Shown here: piece after piece, positions 34,238 to 42,379 of the stretch | Layout: every line of letters starts with the position of its first letter | How positions within the stretch are numbered: the first letter of the stretch is position 1 | From: Streptomyces sp. SID13726 | Lineage (GTDB): Bacteria > Actinomycetota > Actinomycetes > Streptomycetales > Streptomycetaceae | Direction of reading: 5' to 3' | DNA length: 64,000 nucleotides | Assembly (NCBI RefSeq): GCF_010548375.1 | Contig: NZ_JAAGLY010000022.1 | Location: forward strand, 62,001 to 126,000 | The notes under the pieces: model-generated | Told to the model about the DNA's origin: nothing | The model's database searches: none | Seen by the model: only the letters and a program-made list of their open reading frames with translations | Program-made: the position numbers and the translations under genes

Positions 34238-35489
34238 GAGGTCGCGAGTCCCCCGGTCCGGTGACACTCGCGTCCGCGCCCCCGGCCAACCCCTCCCCCG
34301 GCCCGAACACCGGCGCCAGAAGCAGCTGGGCCGCCCCCTCCGCGACTCCAATCCCGGCGAGGCGTACCGGTACCGCGTCGGCTCCCCGGGCGCGTTCGGT
34401 GAGGACCGCTCGTACGCCCCGTACGAAGGTGTCGGGGGCCGCCGTGACGGTCCGGCCGCCGAGCAGGACCTGGTCGATGTCGAGCAGGCCCACGAGATTC
34501 GCCGCCCCGACCCCGAGCACACGTGCCGCCTCGTCCAGGTCGCCGTCGGCCACCGCGCGCAGGCACAGCGCCTCGACGCACCCCCGGTTCCCGCACCCGC
34601 ACAGCGGCCCGTCCAGCTGGACGACCTGGTGTCCGAACTCCCCCGCCCCGGTCCGCGCCCCCCGGTGCACGGTCCCGCCGATCACGAGCCCGGCCCCCAG
34701 CCCCGTACCGAGATGGAGGTAGCCGAACGACCCCGGCTCCCCGCCGACGGCCAGCCCCAGCGCGACCGCGTTGGTGTCCTTGTCGACGACGACCGCCACC
34801 CCCAGCCGCCGGGTGAGCGCGTCCCGCAACGGAAACCCGTCCCACTCGGGAAACCCGGTCACCCGGTGCAGCACGCCCCGCACGTGGTCGAGGGGGCCGG
34901 GGAGCGCCACGCCCACGCCGAGCAGAGTGGGGATGCCGGCGAGCGGGACACGGGGGCCGGCGATGGGCGAGGACTCCGGGGAAGCACCGGCCGGCGAAGA
35001 CCCCGGGCCCAGCACTCCGGAGACCCCCTCGCACACCGCCTCCGACGACACCCCACCCACCCCACAGCACACATCCCCCACCAACCGCTCGACCTCCCCC
35101 ACCACGACCTCCGCCCCCGCCCCCAGATCCAGCGGAGCAACCCGCTCCGCCACCACCGCGCCCGTCAGATCCACCAGCACCGCACGCAGCTCGTCCCGGT
35201 CCAGGTGCACCCCCACCGCGTGCCCCCCCCCCGGCACCAGCCGCAGCACCGTCCGCGGCTTGCCGCCCGTCGACGCCCGGCGGCCCGCCTCCGTCGCGAG
35301 CCCCCGCTCCCGCAGCCGGGCGGTGATCTTGCTGACGGCCTGCGGGGTCAGCCCCGTGCGGTCGGCGAGTTCGAGCCGGCTGATGCCCTCGGCCCCGGCC
35401 CCGCGCAGCAGGCCGAGCACGAGCGCGGTGTTGTGGCTGCGCAGGGCCAGCAGGTTGGCGCCGCCGTTCGTCCTGTTCACACCCGCCAT
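34233..35489 (-). CDS. ROK-family transcriptional regulator
   Basis: A 418-residue sugar-responsive regulator: N-terminal winged helix (about residues 15-75, LELADRTGLTPQAVSKIT) and ROK kinase-like domain with the zinc motif GHQVV...CGCGNRGCVE. It is a regulator rather than a kinase because it carries the HTH. The last ~18 residues (GLAGGADASV...SRPR) are encoded next to the minisatellite and may be a recent extension. It is divergent from the Gfo/Idh gene with a near-perfect inverted repeat between them, the likely operator. Confidence 0.85.
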   Translation of the reverse strand: MAGVNRTNGGANLLALRSHNTALVLGLLRGAGAEGISRLELADRTGLTPQAVSKITARLRERGLATEAGRRASTGGKPRTVLRLVPGGGHAVGVHLDRDELRAVLVDLTGAVVAERVAPLDLGAGAEVVVGEVERLVGDVCCGVGGVSSEAVCEGVSGVLGPGSSPAGASPESSPIAGPRVPLAGIPTLLGVGVALPGPLDHVRGVLHRVTGFPEWDGFPLRDALTRRLGVAVVVDKDTNAVALGLAVGGEPGSFGYLHLGTGLGAGLVIGGTVHRGARTGAGEFGHQVVQLDGPLCGCGNRGCVEALCLRAVADGDLDEAARVLGVGAANLVGLLDIDQVLLGGRTVTAAPDTFVRGVRAVLTERARGADAVPVRLAGIGVAEGAAQLLLAPVFGPGEGLAGGADASVTGPGDSRPR

Positions 35490-35504
35490 TGTGGCCCGTA
35501 CTTG

Positions 35505-35531
35505 CACTTTGGCAACAGCGTTGCGAAAGTG
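35505..35531. promoter_or_regulatory. Inverted-repeat operator between ROK and Gfo/Idh genes
   Basis: CACTTTGGCAAC (35505-35516) and GTTGCGAAAGTG (35520-35531) are complementary except for one base, around a 3-bp centre. This size and its place, 15 bp from the ROK start and 6 bp from the Gfo/Idh start, fit a ROK operator controlling both genes. Confidence 0.7.
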
Positions 35532-35537
35532 GACGTC

Positions 35538-36605
35538 ATGGCTGCTACCCCTCTCCGCGTGGGCCTCGTCGGCTACGGCCTCGCGGGCTCCGTCTTCCAC
35601 GCCCCGCTGATCGCCGCCACCGAGGGCCTCGCCCTCGACACGGTGGTCACCTCGAACCCCGAGCGGCAGGCCCAGGCCCGCGCCGAGCACCCGGACGTCC
35701 GTACGGTCGCGGACGCCGACGAGCTGTTCGCCCGCGCCGGAGACCTCGACCTCGTCGTCATCGCGTCCCCGAACAAGACGCACGTGCCGCTCGCCTCCAC
35801 CGCCCTCAAGGCCGGTCTCCCGGTCGTGGTCGACAAGCCGATCGCCGGCACCGCGGCCGAGGCCCGTGAGCTGGCGGCGCTGGCCGAGGAGCGCGGCCTG
35901 CTCCTCTCGGTCTTCCAGAACCGCCGCTGGGACAACGACTTCCTGACCCTGCGCAAGCTGCTCGACGAGGGCGAACTCGGCGACGTATGGCGCTTCGAGT
36001 CACGTTTCGAGCGCTGGCGCCCGCAGCCGAAGGGCGGCTGGCGCGAGTCCGGCGACCCCGCAGAGATCGGAGGTCTGCTCTACGACCTCGGCAGCCATGT
36101 CGTCGACCAGGCACTGACCCTCTTCGGCCCCGCCGCCTCCGTGTACGCCGAGTCCGACATCCGCCGCCCCGGCGCCGAGGTCGACGACGACACGTTCTTC
36201 GCGATCACCCACACCGGCGGTGTCCGCTCCCACTTGTACGTCTCCGCCACCACCGCCCAACTCGGCCCCCGTTTCCGGGTGCTGGGCTCGAAGGCCGGCT
36301 ATGTGAAGTACGGCCTCGACCCGCAGGAGGCGGCCCTCAGGGACGGCGGGCGCCCCGGGCCTGACTGGGGCGCCGAGCCCGAGTCGCTGTGGGGCCGGCT
36401 CGGCTCCGGCGAGTCCCCCGTGACCGGCGGCGGCACCCCCGTCCCCACCCTCCCGGGCGCCTACCCCGCTTACTATGCGGCCGTGGCCAGGGCCCTCTCC
36501 GACGGCGGCACCAACCCGGTGACCGCGCTGGAGGCGGCCGCCGCCCTCGACGTACTGGAGGCGGCGCGCCGTTCGGCCCGCGACGGAGTGGCGGTGGAGC
36601 TGTGA
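35538..36605 (+). CDS. Gfo/Idh/MocA-family oxidoreductase
   Basis: A 355-residue NAD(P)-dependent sugar or polyol dehydrogenase. The Rossmann motif GLVGYGLAGSVFH opens the protein, VDKPIA carries the conserved Lys, and the YDLGSHVVDQAL helix holds the conserved His. Start is the ATG at 35538, six bases after the inverted repeat and without a clear ribosome site, so the mRNA may have a very short leader. The next gene overlaps by GTGA. The divergent ROK regulator suggests induction by a sugar. Confidence 0.85.
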   Translation: MAATPLRVGLVGYGLAGSVFHAPLIAATEGLALDTVVTSNPERQAQARAEHPDVRTVADADELFARAGDLDLVVIASPNKTHVPLASTALKAGLPVVVDKPIAGTAAEARELAALAEERGLLLSVFQNRRWDNDFLTLRKLLDEGELGDVWRFESRFERWRPQPKGGWRESGDPAEIGGLLYDLGSHVVDQALTLFGPAASVYAESDIRRPGAEVDDDTFFAITHTGGVRSHLYVSATTAQLGPRFRVLGSKAGYVKYGLDPQEAALRDGGRPGPDWGAEPESLWGRLGSGESPVTGGGTPVPTLPGAYPAYYAAVARALSDGGTNPVTALEAAAALDVLEAARRSARDGVAVEL

Positions 36606-37111
36606 CGCACAACACCGAGCTGACCCCGAAGTTCCACCCGGAACTCACCCCGCCCCTGGAGGAGTTGGAGGCGCAGGAACGCCGCCTGGTCTTCCGGCAG
36701 TTCACGTACGACGACGCCTGGGCGCTGGGTTCCCTGCTGGTCGAGCTGGCCCGGGAGCGGCAGGCACCGGTGGCCGTCGACATCCACCGCGCCGGCCAGC
36801 AGCTCTTCCACGCGGCCCTGCCCGGATCCACCCCGGACAACGACGCCTGGATCACCCGCAAGCGCCGGGTCGTGGAGCGCTACGGCTCCGCCTCCTACCT
36901 GGTCGGCGCCCGCTTCCGCGCCAAGGGCAGCACCTTCGAGGAGTCCTCGCGCCTGGACCCCGACGAGTACGCGGCCCACGGCGGCTCCTTCCCCATCACG
37001 GTCGAGGGCGCGGGTGTGATCGGCTCGGTGACGGTGTCGGGGCTGCCCCAGCTCCAGGACCACCGTCTGGTCGTGGAGGCGCTGGAGCAGTTCCTGGGCA
37101 AGGAGGGTTAG
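36602..37111 (+). CDS. HbpS-like heme-degrading domain protein (UPF0303)
   Basis: A 169-residue protein of the HbpS/DUF336 family (heme-binding or putative heme-degrading), with LVFRQFTYDDAWALG, AVDIHRAGQQLFHAALPG and SFPITVEGAGVIGSVTVSGL as family features, cited here as short stretches. There is no signal peptide, so it is intracellular, unlike exported HbpS. The GTG start overlaps the Gfo/Idh stop, so the pair is co-translated. Its link to sugar metabolism is unclear. Confidence 0.8.
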   Translation: MTHNTELTPKFHPELTPPLEELEAQERRLVFRQFTYDDAWALGSLLVELARERQAPVAVDIHRAGQQLFHAALPGSTPDNDAWITRKRRVVERYGSASYLVGARFRAKGSTFEESSRLDPDEYAAHGGSFPITVEGAGVIGSVTVSGLPQLQDHRLVVEALEQFLGKEG

Positions 37112-37159
37112 CCGGGCCGGAAGGAGCGTCGGCCGGGCCGGAATGATGCCGGGCTTCTG

Positions 37160-37201
37160 CTCGTTGGCACCTGCCATGAACTCGTTGGCACCTGCCATGA
37201 A
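37160..37201. repeat. Perfect 21-bp tandem duplication at a translation start
   Basis: Units 37160-37180 and 37181-37201 are identical and each contains an in-frame ATG (37176 and 37197). The 21-bp length keeps the reading frame, so the downstream LLM gene has two equivalent starts seven codons apart. Confidence 0.9.
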
Positions 37202-38054
37202 GCAGAGCATCGGACAGTACGGCATCTGGAACGGCGGCGGTCTGCGTGGGGAGGACCCGTCCCTGCGGGCCGAACGCGCGGAGGCCGCCGCCGAGTTGGA
37301 GGAGCTCGGGTTCGGCGCGATCTGGCTGGGCGGCAGCAGTTCGGCCGCCAACGCCGCTCCGCTCCTCGACGCGACGTCCCGGATCGCCGTCGGCACCAGC
37401 ATCCAGAGCATCTGGGACCACGAGGCCGAAAGCGCCGCCGCGAGCCGGACCGCCCTGGACTCCGCCCACCCCGGCCGCTTCACCCTGGGCCTCGGAGTCA
37501 GTCACGCCAGGCTCGCGGAGCAGTACCGCCGACCGTACTCGGCGCTGGTCGGCTACCTGGACGCCCTGGACGCGGCGGGGGTCCCCGCCGAGGCCCGTGT
37601 CCTGGCGGCGCTGGGCCCGAAGACCATCGAGCTGGCCCGGGACCGCGCGGCCGGCTCGATCCCGTACCTGATCAGCGCGGACCAGGTCGCGAAGTCCCGC
37701 GAACTCCTGGGCGCAGAGCCCCTGTTGGCCCCCGAGCTGAAGGTGGTCCTGGAGACGGACCCGGCCACGGCCCGCGCCCTGGCCCGCGACTGCCTCTCCA
37801 TCTACCTCGCCCTCCCCAACTACACCAACAACTTCCTCCGCAACGGCTTCACCGAGGACGACCTGAAGGACGGCGGCAGCGACCGCCTGGTCGACGCGGT
37901 CTTCGCCTGGGGCACGGAGGAGCAGATCCGCGCCCGCATCGGCGACTTCACCGAGGCGGGCGCGGACCACGTGGCCCTTCAGATAGTGGACGGCGCCCCG
38001 AGGGAATCCCTCCCGAGGGAGGCGTGGCGGAAGCTGGCCTCTCTGCTCGGGTGA
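37197..38054 (+). CDS. LLM-class F420-dependent oxidoreductase
   Basis: A 285-residue luciferase-like monooxygenase-family enzyme (similar to TIGR03620), probably using F420. The order IGQYGIWNGG, ELEELGFGAIWLGGS, RIAVGTSIQSIW and HPGRFTLGLGVSH is typical. I place the start at the second duplicated ATG, where homology begins; ATGs at 37176 and 37143 are alternatives. AAGGAG at 37121 is too far away to serve any of them well, so initiation is unusual. No operon partner is evident. Confidence 0.8.
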   Translation: MKQSIGQYGIWNGGGLRGEDPSLRAERAEAAAELEELGFGAIWLGGSSSAANAAPLLDATSRIAVGTSIQSIWDHEAESAAASRTALDSAHPGRFTLGLGVSHARLAEQYRRPYSALVGYLDALDAAGVPAEARVLAALGPKTIELARDRAAGSIPYLISADQVAKSRELLGAEPLLAPELKVVLETDPATARALARDCLSIYLALPNYTNNFLRNGFTEDDLKDGGSDRLVDAVFAWGTEEQIRARIGDFTEAGADHVALQIVDGAPRESLPREAWRKLASLLG

Positions 38055-38067
38055 GGGGAACCGCTTC

Positions 38068-38147
38068 GGGGGCGCGAGGAACCGCGCGACCAGCCACGGC
38101 CGCGCCGCACCCGCGCCACCCGCTCCACCCGCTCCACCCGCTCCACC
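38068..38147. repeat. Dispersed intergenic element, copy B, plus 9-bp tandem repeats
   Basis: Bases 38068-38099 match the element at 23941-23971 (GGGGCGCGAGGAACCGCGCG followed by a CCAGCCAC box). Directly after come CGCTCCACC repeats at 38121, 38130 and 38139, with a one-mismatch copy at 38112. They fill the gap between convergent genes. Confidence 0.65.
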
Positions 38148-38156
38148 GGCGGAGCC

Positions 38157-39014
38157 CTACGCGTCCTTGAACTCCTGCCGCTGACGCCCGAGTCCGGAGA
38201 TCTCGAGCTCCACGACATCCCCGGCCCGCAGATACGGCTTGGGCTCGGGCTCCCCCATGGCCACCCCCGCAGGCGTCCCCGTGTTGATCACGTCACCGGG
38301 ATAGAGCGTCATGAACTGGCTGACGTACCGCACCACTTCACCCACGGGGAAGATCTGCTCGGCGGTCGTACCGTCCTGCTTCAACTCCCCGTTGACCCAC
38401 AGCCGCAACGACAGGCTCTGCGGATCCGGCACCTCGTCCGACGTCACCAGCCACGGCCCCAGGGGGTTGAACGTCTCGCAGTTCTTCCCCTTGTCCCACG
38501 TCCCCCCGCGCTCGATCTGGAACTCCCGCTCGGACACGTCGTGCGCCACCGCGTACCCGGCGACATGAGCGAGCCCCTCCTCCGCGGACCCCAGATACCG
38601 GGCCGTACGCCCGATCACGACCGCCAGCTCGACCTCCCAGTCGGTCTTCACCGACGTGCGGGGCACCAGAACCGTGTCGTACGGCCCCACCACCGTGTCC
38701 GCGGCCTTGAAGAAGATCACCGGCTCGGCGGGCGGCTCGGCCCCCGTCTCGCGCGCGTGGTCGTGGTAGTTGAGCCCGATGCACACGATCTTCCCGATCC
38801 GGGCGAGCGGCGGCCCGACCCGCAGTCCGGTCGCGTCCAGCGAAGGCAGCTCACCGGAGTCCGCGGCGGCGCGGACCCGGCCGAGTGCCGCGTCGTCGGC
38901 GAGCAGCGTCCCGTCGATGTCGTCGACGACACCGGACAGGTCCCGCAGGACCCCGTCGGCGTCGAGCAGCGCGGGCTTCTCCGCTCCGGCCGTACCGACT
39001 CGCAGCAGCTTCAT
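38157..39014 (-). CDS. Fumarylacetoacetate hydrolase-family enzyme
   Basis: A 285-residue FAH-family protein. The metal-binding core is visible: GLNYHDHARE, then PVIFFK, the acidic ligand in DWEVELAVVIG, and FNPLGPWLVTSDEV. Members hydrolyse C-C bonds of 1,3-diketones or act as 2-oxo-acid decarboxylases or isomerases in aromatic breakdown. The ATG at 39014 has GGGAG upstream. No pathway neighbours identify the substrate. Confidence 0.85.
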   Translation of the reverse strand: MKLLRVGTAGAEKPALLDADGVLRDLSGVVDDIDGTLLADDAALGRVRAAADSGELPSLDATGLRVGPPLARIGKIVCIGLNYHDHARETGAEPPAEPVIFFKAADTVVGPYDTVLVPRTSVKTDWEVELAVVIGRTARYLGSAEEGLAHVAGYAVAHDVSEREFQIERGGTWDKGKNCETFNPLGPWLVTSDEVPDPQSLSLRLWVNGELKQDGTTAEQIFPVGEVVRYVSQFMTLYPGDVINTGTPAGVAMGEPEPKPYLRAGDVVELEISGLGRQRQEFKDA

Positions 39015-39143
39015 GATGACTTTCTCCCTCGATCGCGCGGGGCGTCCTCCGACGGGTGCAGCCATCGGATGACTGGTCGATCCTCCAAGCTGAGTGTCCG
39101 GTCCGCAATACCCGGTTCACGGACTGGACCGTCGCCACCCCGG

Positions 39144-39857
39144 TCAGCGGTAGAGCGCGGCCCTCTCGACCGCGGCCCACGTCGAACTGGTCACCACGTA
39201 CAGCGCGGCCGCGAGCGGCACCACCGCCACGGTGAAGAGCGTGAAGAAGGACATGAACGGCATGACCTTGCTCATCGCGCCCATGCCGGGCACGGCCTGG
39301 CCGTCCCCCGCCGGCAGCACGGGGTTCGCGGCCATCATCCGCCTGGTGCGCCGGAAGTTGAAGCTCGCGACGGCGGCGACCACCGCGAACAGCCCGACGT
39401 AGACGAGCCCGGCCGCGCCGAACACCCCGCCGTCCCCGAGGGCGTCGGCCCACCGCCCGCCGAGCGGGGCGGCGAACAGTTCGTGGCCGAGGAGTTCGTT
39501 CGCCTTCCCGCCGATCGTGGTGTTGGAGAACAGGTGGTACAGCAGGAAGAACGCGGGCAGCTGGAACAGCCCGGGCAGACAGCCGGACAGCGGTGACACC
39601 TTCTCCTCGGCATGCAGCTCCAGCACCGCCTTCTGGAGCCCCTCGGGACTGTCCTTGTGCTTCCTGCGCAGCTCGGCGATCTTCGGCTGGAGCTTGGTGC
39701 GGGCCTTCTGACCGCGGGCGGCGGCGCGGGACAGGGGGTGCACGAGCAGTCGTACGAAGGCGGTGAACAGGACGATCGAGGCGGCGGCCGCGGTGGCGCC
39801 GAAGAACGGGTGGAGCAGGTCTGCCAGGTGCTGGACCAGGTCGGCGAAGACAGACAT
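39144..39857 (-). CDS. yidC: YidC/Oxa1-type membrane insertase
   Basis: A 237-residue insertase that places proteins in the membrane. Five hydrophobic segments follow the YidC2 plan: an N-terminal helix, then LVHPLSRAAARGQKARTKLQP with the conserved cytosolic positive loop, GCLPGLFQLPAFFLLYHLF, and two C-terminal hairpins. It is short, as Gram-positive paralogues are, and lacks a lipobox. It is probably a secondary copy, since Streptomyces has another in the rnpA-jag region. GGAGGG precedes the ATG. Confidence 0.85.
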   Translation of the reverse strand: MSVFADLVQHLADLLHPFFGATAAAASIVLFTAFVRLLVHPLSRAAARGQKARTKLQPKIAELRRKHKDSPEGLQKAVLELHAEEKVSPLSGCLPGLFQLPAFFLLYHLFSNTTIGGKANELLGHELFAAPLGGRWADALGDGGVFGAAGLVYVGLFAVVAAVASFNFRRTRRMMAANPVLPAGDGQAVPGMGAMSKVMPFMSFFTLFTVAVVPLAAALYVVTSSTWAAVERAALYR

Positions 39858-39947
39858 GGGTGAGCCCTCCGGGGGTCTCGTCGTGCCGGGAGTGGTGAAG
39901 GCGGCATGACGACCCGCGCGGGGTGCGCTGATTACCGAGCTGAACCC

Positions 39948-40259
39948 CTACGCGGTGGTCGTCCGGAGGGTGTGGCCGGGCGCCCGGGGACGCGGCCGGC
40001 CCTTGGCGTCGGGGTCCCGCTGCGGCAGGAAGGCCGTGCGGCGGGCGCGGTCGCGGATGGCCGTACGGACCCGGGTGGGCGGTACGGCGGGCGCGCAGCG
40101 CGAGGCGATCAGGGAGCAGGCGGCGAACGCGGAGCCGGCCGCGGCGGTCGCGGCGAGCGCGACGGCGGCGGAGAGGCTGCCGGTGTCGAGCAGGACGACG
40201 TCGAGGACGAGAAGGAGCAGCACGGCGGCGGGACGTACGGTCGTCCACCTGCGGATCAC
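39948..40259 (-). CDS. Small two-helix membrane protein (DUF6412-like)
   Basis: A 103-residue protein with two hydrophobic segments (about residues 10-27 and 31-53), then a basic, proline-rich cytosolic tail. Similar small proteins are found upstream of this YidC paralogue in other Streptomyces, which fits here (90 bp gap, same strand). The GTG at 40259 follows GGGGGAG. Function unknown; a helper of the insertase is possible. Confidence 0.6.
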   Translation of the reverse strand: MIRRWTTVRPAAVLLLLVLDVVLLDTGSLSAAVALAATAAAGSAFAACSLIASRCAPAVPPTRVRTAIRDRARRTAFLPQRDPDAKGRPRPRAPGHTLRTTTA

Positions 40260-40297
40260 GGCCACTCCCCCTCTCCGTTCTGCGAGTCCTCCCCCGG

Positions 40298-40825
40298 TTA
40301 TACCTGATCGACCACGAGGGGCTGCAAGAGCCTCTTCGGCTTGAGCAGGGCCCGGCTGACCGGGTCCGCGGGGTCGGGGTCGAGTCCGGGTCCGGGGAGC
40401 ATGAGGACGTCCTCGACCGGTACGACGGTGGCGCAGGCGGGGCATTCGCCGTAGGACCCGAGTTCGGTACGGCACTCCGCGTGCTGGAAGGTGCGCAGCA
40501 CGGTGGGGTCGTACTGCTCGCGGCCCCAGCGGCCGAGGGCGCGCAGGGCCGGCCACAGGGCGATGCCGCGGTCGGTGACGACGTACTCGTCGCGCGGCGG
40601 GGACTCCTGGTAGCGGCGCTTTTCGAGGATGCCCTCCTCGGTGAGCATCTGGAGGCGGGCGGCGAGGACCGCGCGCGGGATGCCGAGGTGGACGAGGAAG
40701 TCGTTGTAGCGCCGGATGCCGTAGAGGGCGTCGCGGACCACGAGCAGGGTCCAGCGTTCGCCGACGATCTCGAGCGCGCGGGCGATCGAGCATTCCTGTG
40801 TCGCGTAGTCCTTGCCCAGTGCCAT
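40298..40825 (-). CDS. HxlR-family transcriptional regulator
   Basis: A 175-residue regulator with an HxlR winged helix at the N-terminus: QECSIARALEIVGERWTLLVVRDA (cited in part), FNDFLVHLGI-like IPRAVLAARLQML, then EYVVTDRGIALWP. The conserved sensing Cys is in QECS. A C-terminal extension with CRTELGSYGECPAC holds three cysteines in a possible zinc site. The ATG at 40825 is preferred; one at 40843 is in frame. It is divergent from an MFS exporter gene, a usual arrangement for a repressor of drug efflux. Confidence 0.85.
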   Translation of the reverse strand: MALGKDYATQECSIARALEIVGERWTLLVVRDALYGIRRYNDFLVHLGIPRAVLAARLQMLTEEGILEKRRYQESPPRDEYVVTDRGIALWPALRALGRWGREQYDPTVLRTFQHAECRTELGSYGECPACATVVPVEDVLMLPGPGLDPDPADPVSRALLKPKRLLQPLVVDQV

Positions 40826-40856
40826 GCCGCCCACTGTAACCATTTTCCAGCCTTGG

Positions 40857-40872
40857 GTTCAATGAACGAACC
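40857..40872. promoter_or_regulatory. HxlR operator candidate, repeat 1
   Basis: GTTCAATGAACGAACC occurs here and again at 40902, exactly 45 bp apart. The first 11 bases are a perfect palindrome, GTTCA-A-TGAAC. This copy sits between the two divergent genes. Confidence 0.7.
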
Positions 40873-40893
40873 TACTCTGCTACGGTTCACCGC

Positions 40894-42288
40894 ATGACTA
40901 AGTTCAATGAACGAACCCTCACTGAGGTGAAGGTGCCGGCACCCGCCCCGCAGGCGGCTTCCCGTCCCGGTGCCACCCTCGCCCTGACCAGCGCCGCCAC
41001 CGCCGTGGCCCTCATGACCTACACCGCGCCGATGGTCACGCTCCCCGAGGTCGCCGCCGACCTGCACACCCCGCTCTCCGCACAGGCCTGGCTCCTGAAC
41101 GGCACCCCGCTCGGCGTCGCCGCGCTCCTCCTGGTCGCCGGCAGCCTCGCCGACGACTACGGACGGCGCCGGATCTTCGTCGCGGGCACCCTCGCGCTGG
41201 GCCTCACCACCGCCCTCGGCGCCCTGACCTCGTCGACCTGGCTGTTCACCCTGGCCCGGATCGCCCAGGGCGCGGCCAGCGCGGCCCTGCTCGCGAGCAG
41301 CCTGGGCCTGCTGGTCCACGCGTTCCCCACCCCGCGCGGCCGACTGCACGCGACCGGCGTCTGGGGCGCGTTCGTGAGCGGCGGCATCGCGGTCGGCCCG
41401 CTGCTGAGCGGCGCACTGCCGAGCTGGAGAGTGTCGTACGGCGTTCTCGGCGCCGCCGCCGTGCTCGTGGCCGCCCTCTCCGCCCGCCTGCTGTCGGAGT
41501 CCCGGGCCCCGCGCGGCGGCCGCCCCGACCTCGCCGGGGCCGTGACCTTCGGGCTCGCCCTGGTGGCCCTGGTCGCGGCGCTGACCCTGGGCCGGGACGG
41601 ATGGCTCCGGGCGCCCGTGGGGCTGCTGTCGCTGGCCTTCGCCGTGCTGCTGGCCCTGTTCGCCGTGGTCGAGCGGCGCTCGGCGACCCCGATGATCGAC
41701 CTGGGCCTGCTCCGCCACCGCCGTTTCCTGGCGTCCTCCGTCAGCGGCCTGTTCACCGGGCTCGCGGTGATCGGCCTGTTCAGCTTCCTCCCGGCGCTTC
41801 TCCAGCAGACGGTCGGCCTCTCCGCGATGGACACCGCCTGGCTGTTCCTCCTCTGGTCCGGCCTCTCCTTCGCGGTCGCCCTCCAGGTCCGGCGCCTGGC
41901 GGGCCGGGTCTCCCCCCGCTGGCAGCTCGCGACCGGCTTCCTCCTGCACGCGGCCGGCGTCCTCACCATGCTCGGCTCCCTGGACGCGGGCTCCTGGACC
42001 CGCCTCCTCCCCGGCCTGGTCACAGCGGGCATCGGCAGCGGCCTCCTGAACGCGGCGCTCCCGCTGGCCGCGGTGGAATCCGTCCCGGCCACCCGAGCGG
42101 CCATGGGCTCCGGCGCCCAGCAGACCTTCCGCTACATCGGCTCCTGCGCCGGGGTGGCCCTGACGATCGCCATCGCCACGTCCACCGGCGGCGGCCTGGC
42201 GCACGGGGCGGACATCGCGATGGTGGTGTCGGCGGTGCTGGCCCTGGTGGCGGCGGGGGGTGTGGTGGGGCTGCGGGAGCGGGCGTGA
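40894..42288 (+). CDS. MFS drug/metabolite exporter (DHA2-like)
   Basis: A 464-residue transporter with about 14 hydrophobic segments. Family signs are LADDYGRRRIFVAG in loop 2-3, LARIAQGAASAAL and WGAFVSGGIAVGPLLSG (motif C antiporter). The ATG at 40894 has no ribosome site and lies beside operator-like repeats; GTG at 40933, with GAGG five bases before, would give a 451-residue protein lacking no helix and move both repeats upstream of the gene. It is divergent from the HxlR gene, which probably represses it. Confidence 0.85.
   Translation: MTKFNERTLTEVKVPAPAPQAASRPGATLALTSAATAVALMTYTAPMVTLPEVAADLHTPLSAQAWLLNGTPLGVAALLLVAGSLADDYGRRRIFVAGTLALGLTTALGALTSSTWLFTLARIAQGAASAALLASSLGLLVHAFPTPRGRLHATGVWGAFVSGGIAVGPLLSGALPSWRVSYGVLGAAAVLVAALSARLLSESRAPRGGRPDLAGAVTFGLALVALVAALTLGRDGWLRAPVGLLSLAFAVLLALFAVVERRSATPMIDLGLLRHRRFLASSVSGLFTGLAVIGLFSFLPALLQQTVGLSAMDTAWLFLLWSGLSFAVALQVRRLAGRVSPRWQLATGFLLHAAGVLTMLGSLDAGSWTRLLPGLVTAGIGSGLLNAALPLAAVESVPATRAAMGSGAQQTFRYIGSCAGVALTIAIATSTGGGLAHGADIAMVVSAVLALVAAGGVVGLRERA
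40902..40917. promoter_or_regulatory. HxlR operator candidate, repeat 2
   Basis: Second exact copy of GTTCAATGAACGAACC, overlapping codons 3-8 of the MFS gene as usually started. Binding here would block either transcription or the start codon. It supports a later start for the exporter. Confidence 0.65.
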
Positions 42289-42303
42289 GGGGGGTGGGGG
42301 CGA

Positions 42304-42357
42304 GGTGAGGGAGGTGAGCGGGGTGAGGGAGGAGGGCGGGGTGAGGGAGGTGGGCGG
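42304..42357. repeat. Three 18-bp G-rich tandem repeats
   Basis: Units at 42304, 42322 and 42340 follow GGTGAGGGAGGTGAGCGG with few changes. The strand is nearly pure G with A/T spacers and could form G-quadruplexes in DNA or RNA. It lies between the convergent MFS and sortase genes and may serve as a terminator. Confidence 0.8.
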
Positions 42358-42379
42358 GGGCGCCGGACCGACCTCAGCC

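Noticed and set aside
34128..35537. N-terminal 470 codons in frame with the Gfo/Idh gene
   Set aside because: They read antisense through the ROK gene and minisatellite; the Rossmann motif begins at 35538.
38851..42204. A 1117-codon minus-strand open frame
   Set aside because: It crosses the FAH, YidC, HxlR and MFS genes; it is a high-GC shadow with no domain.
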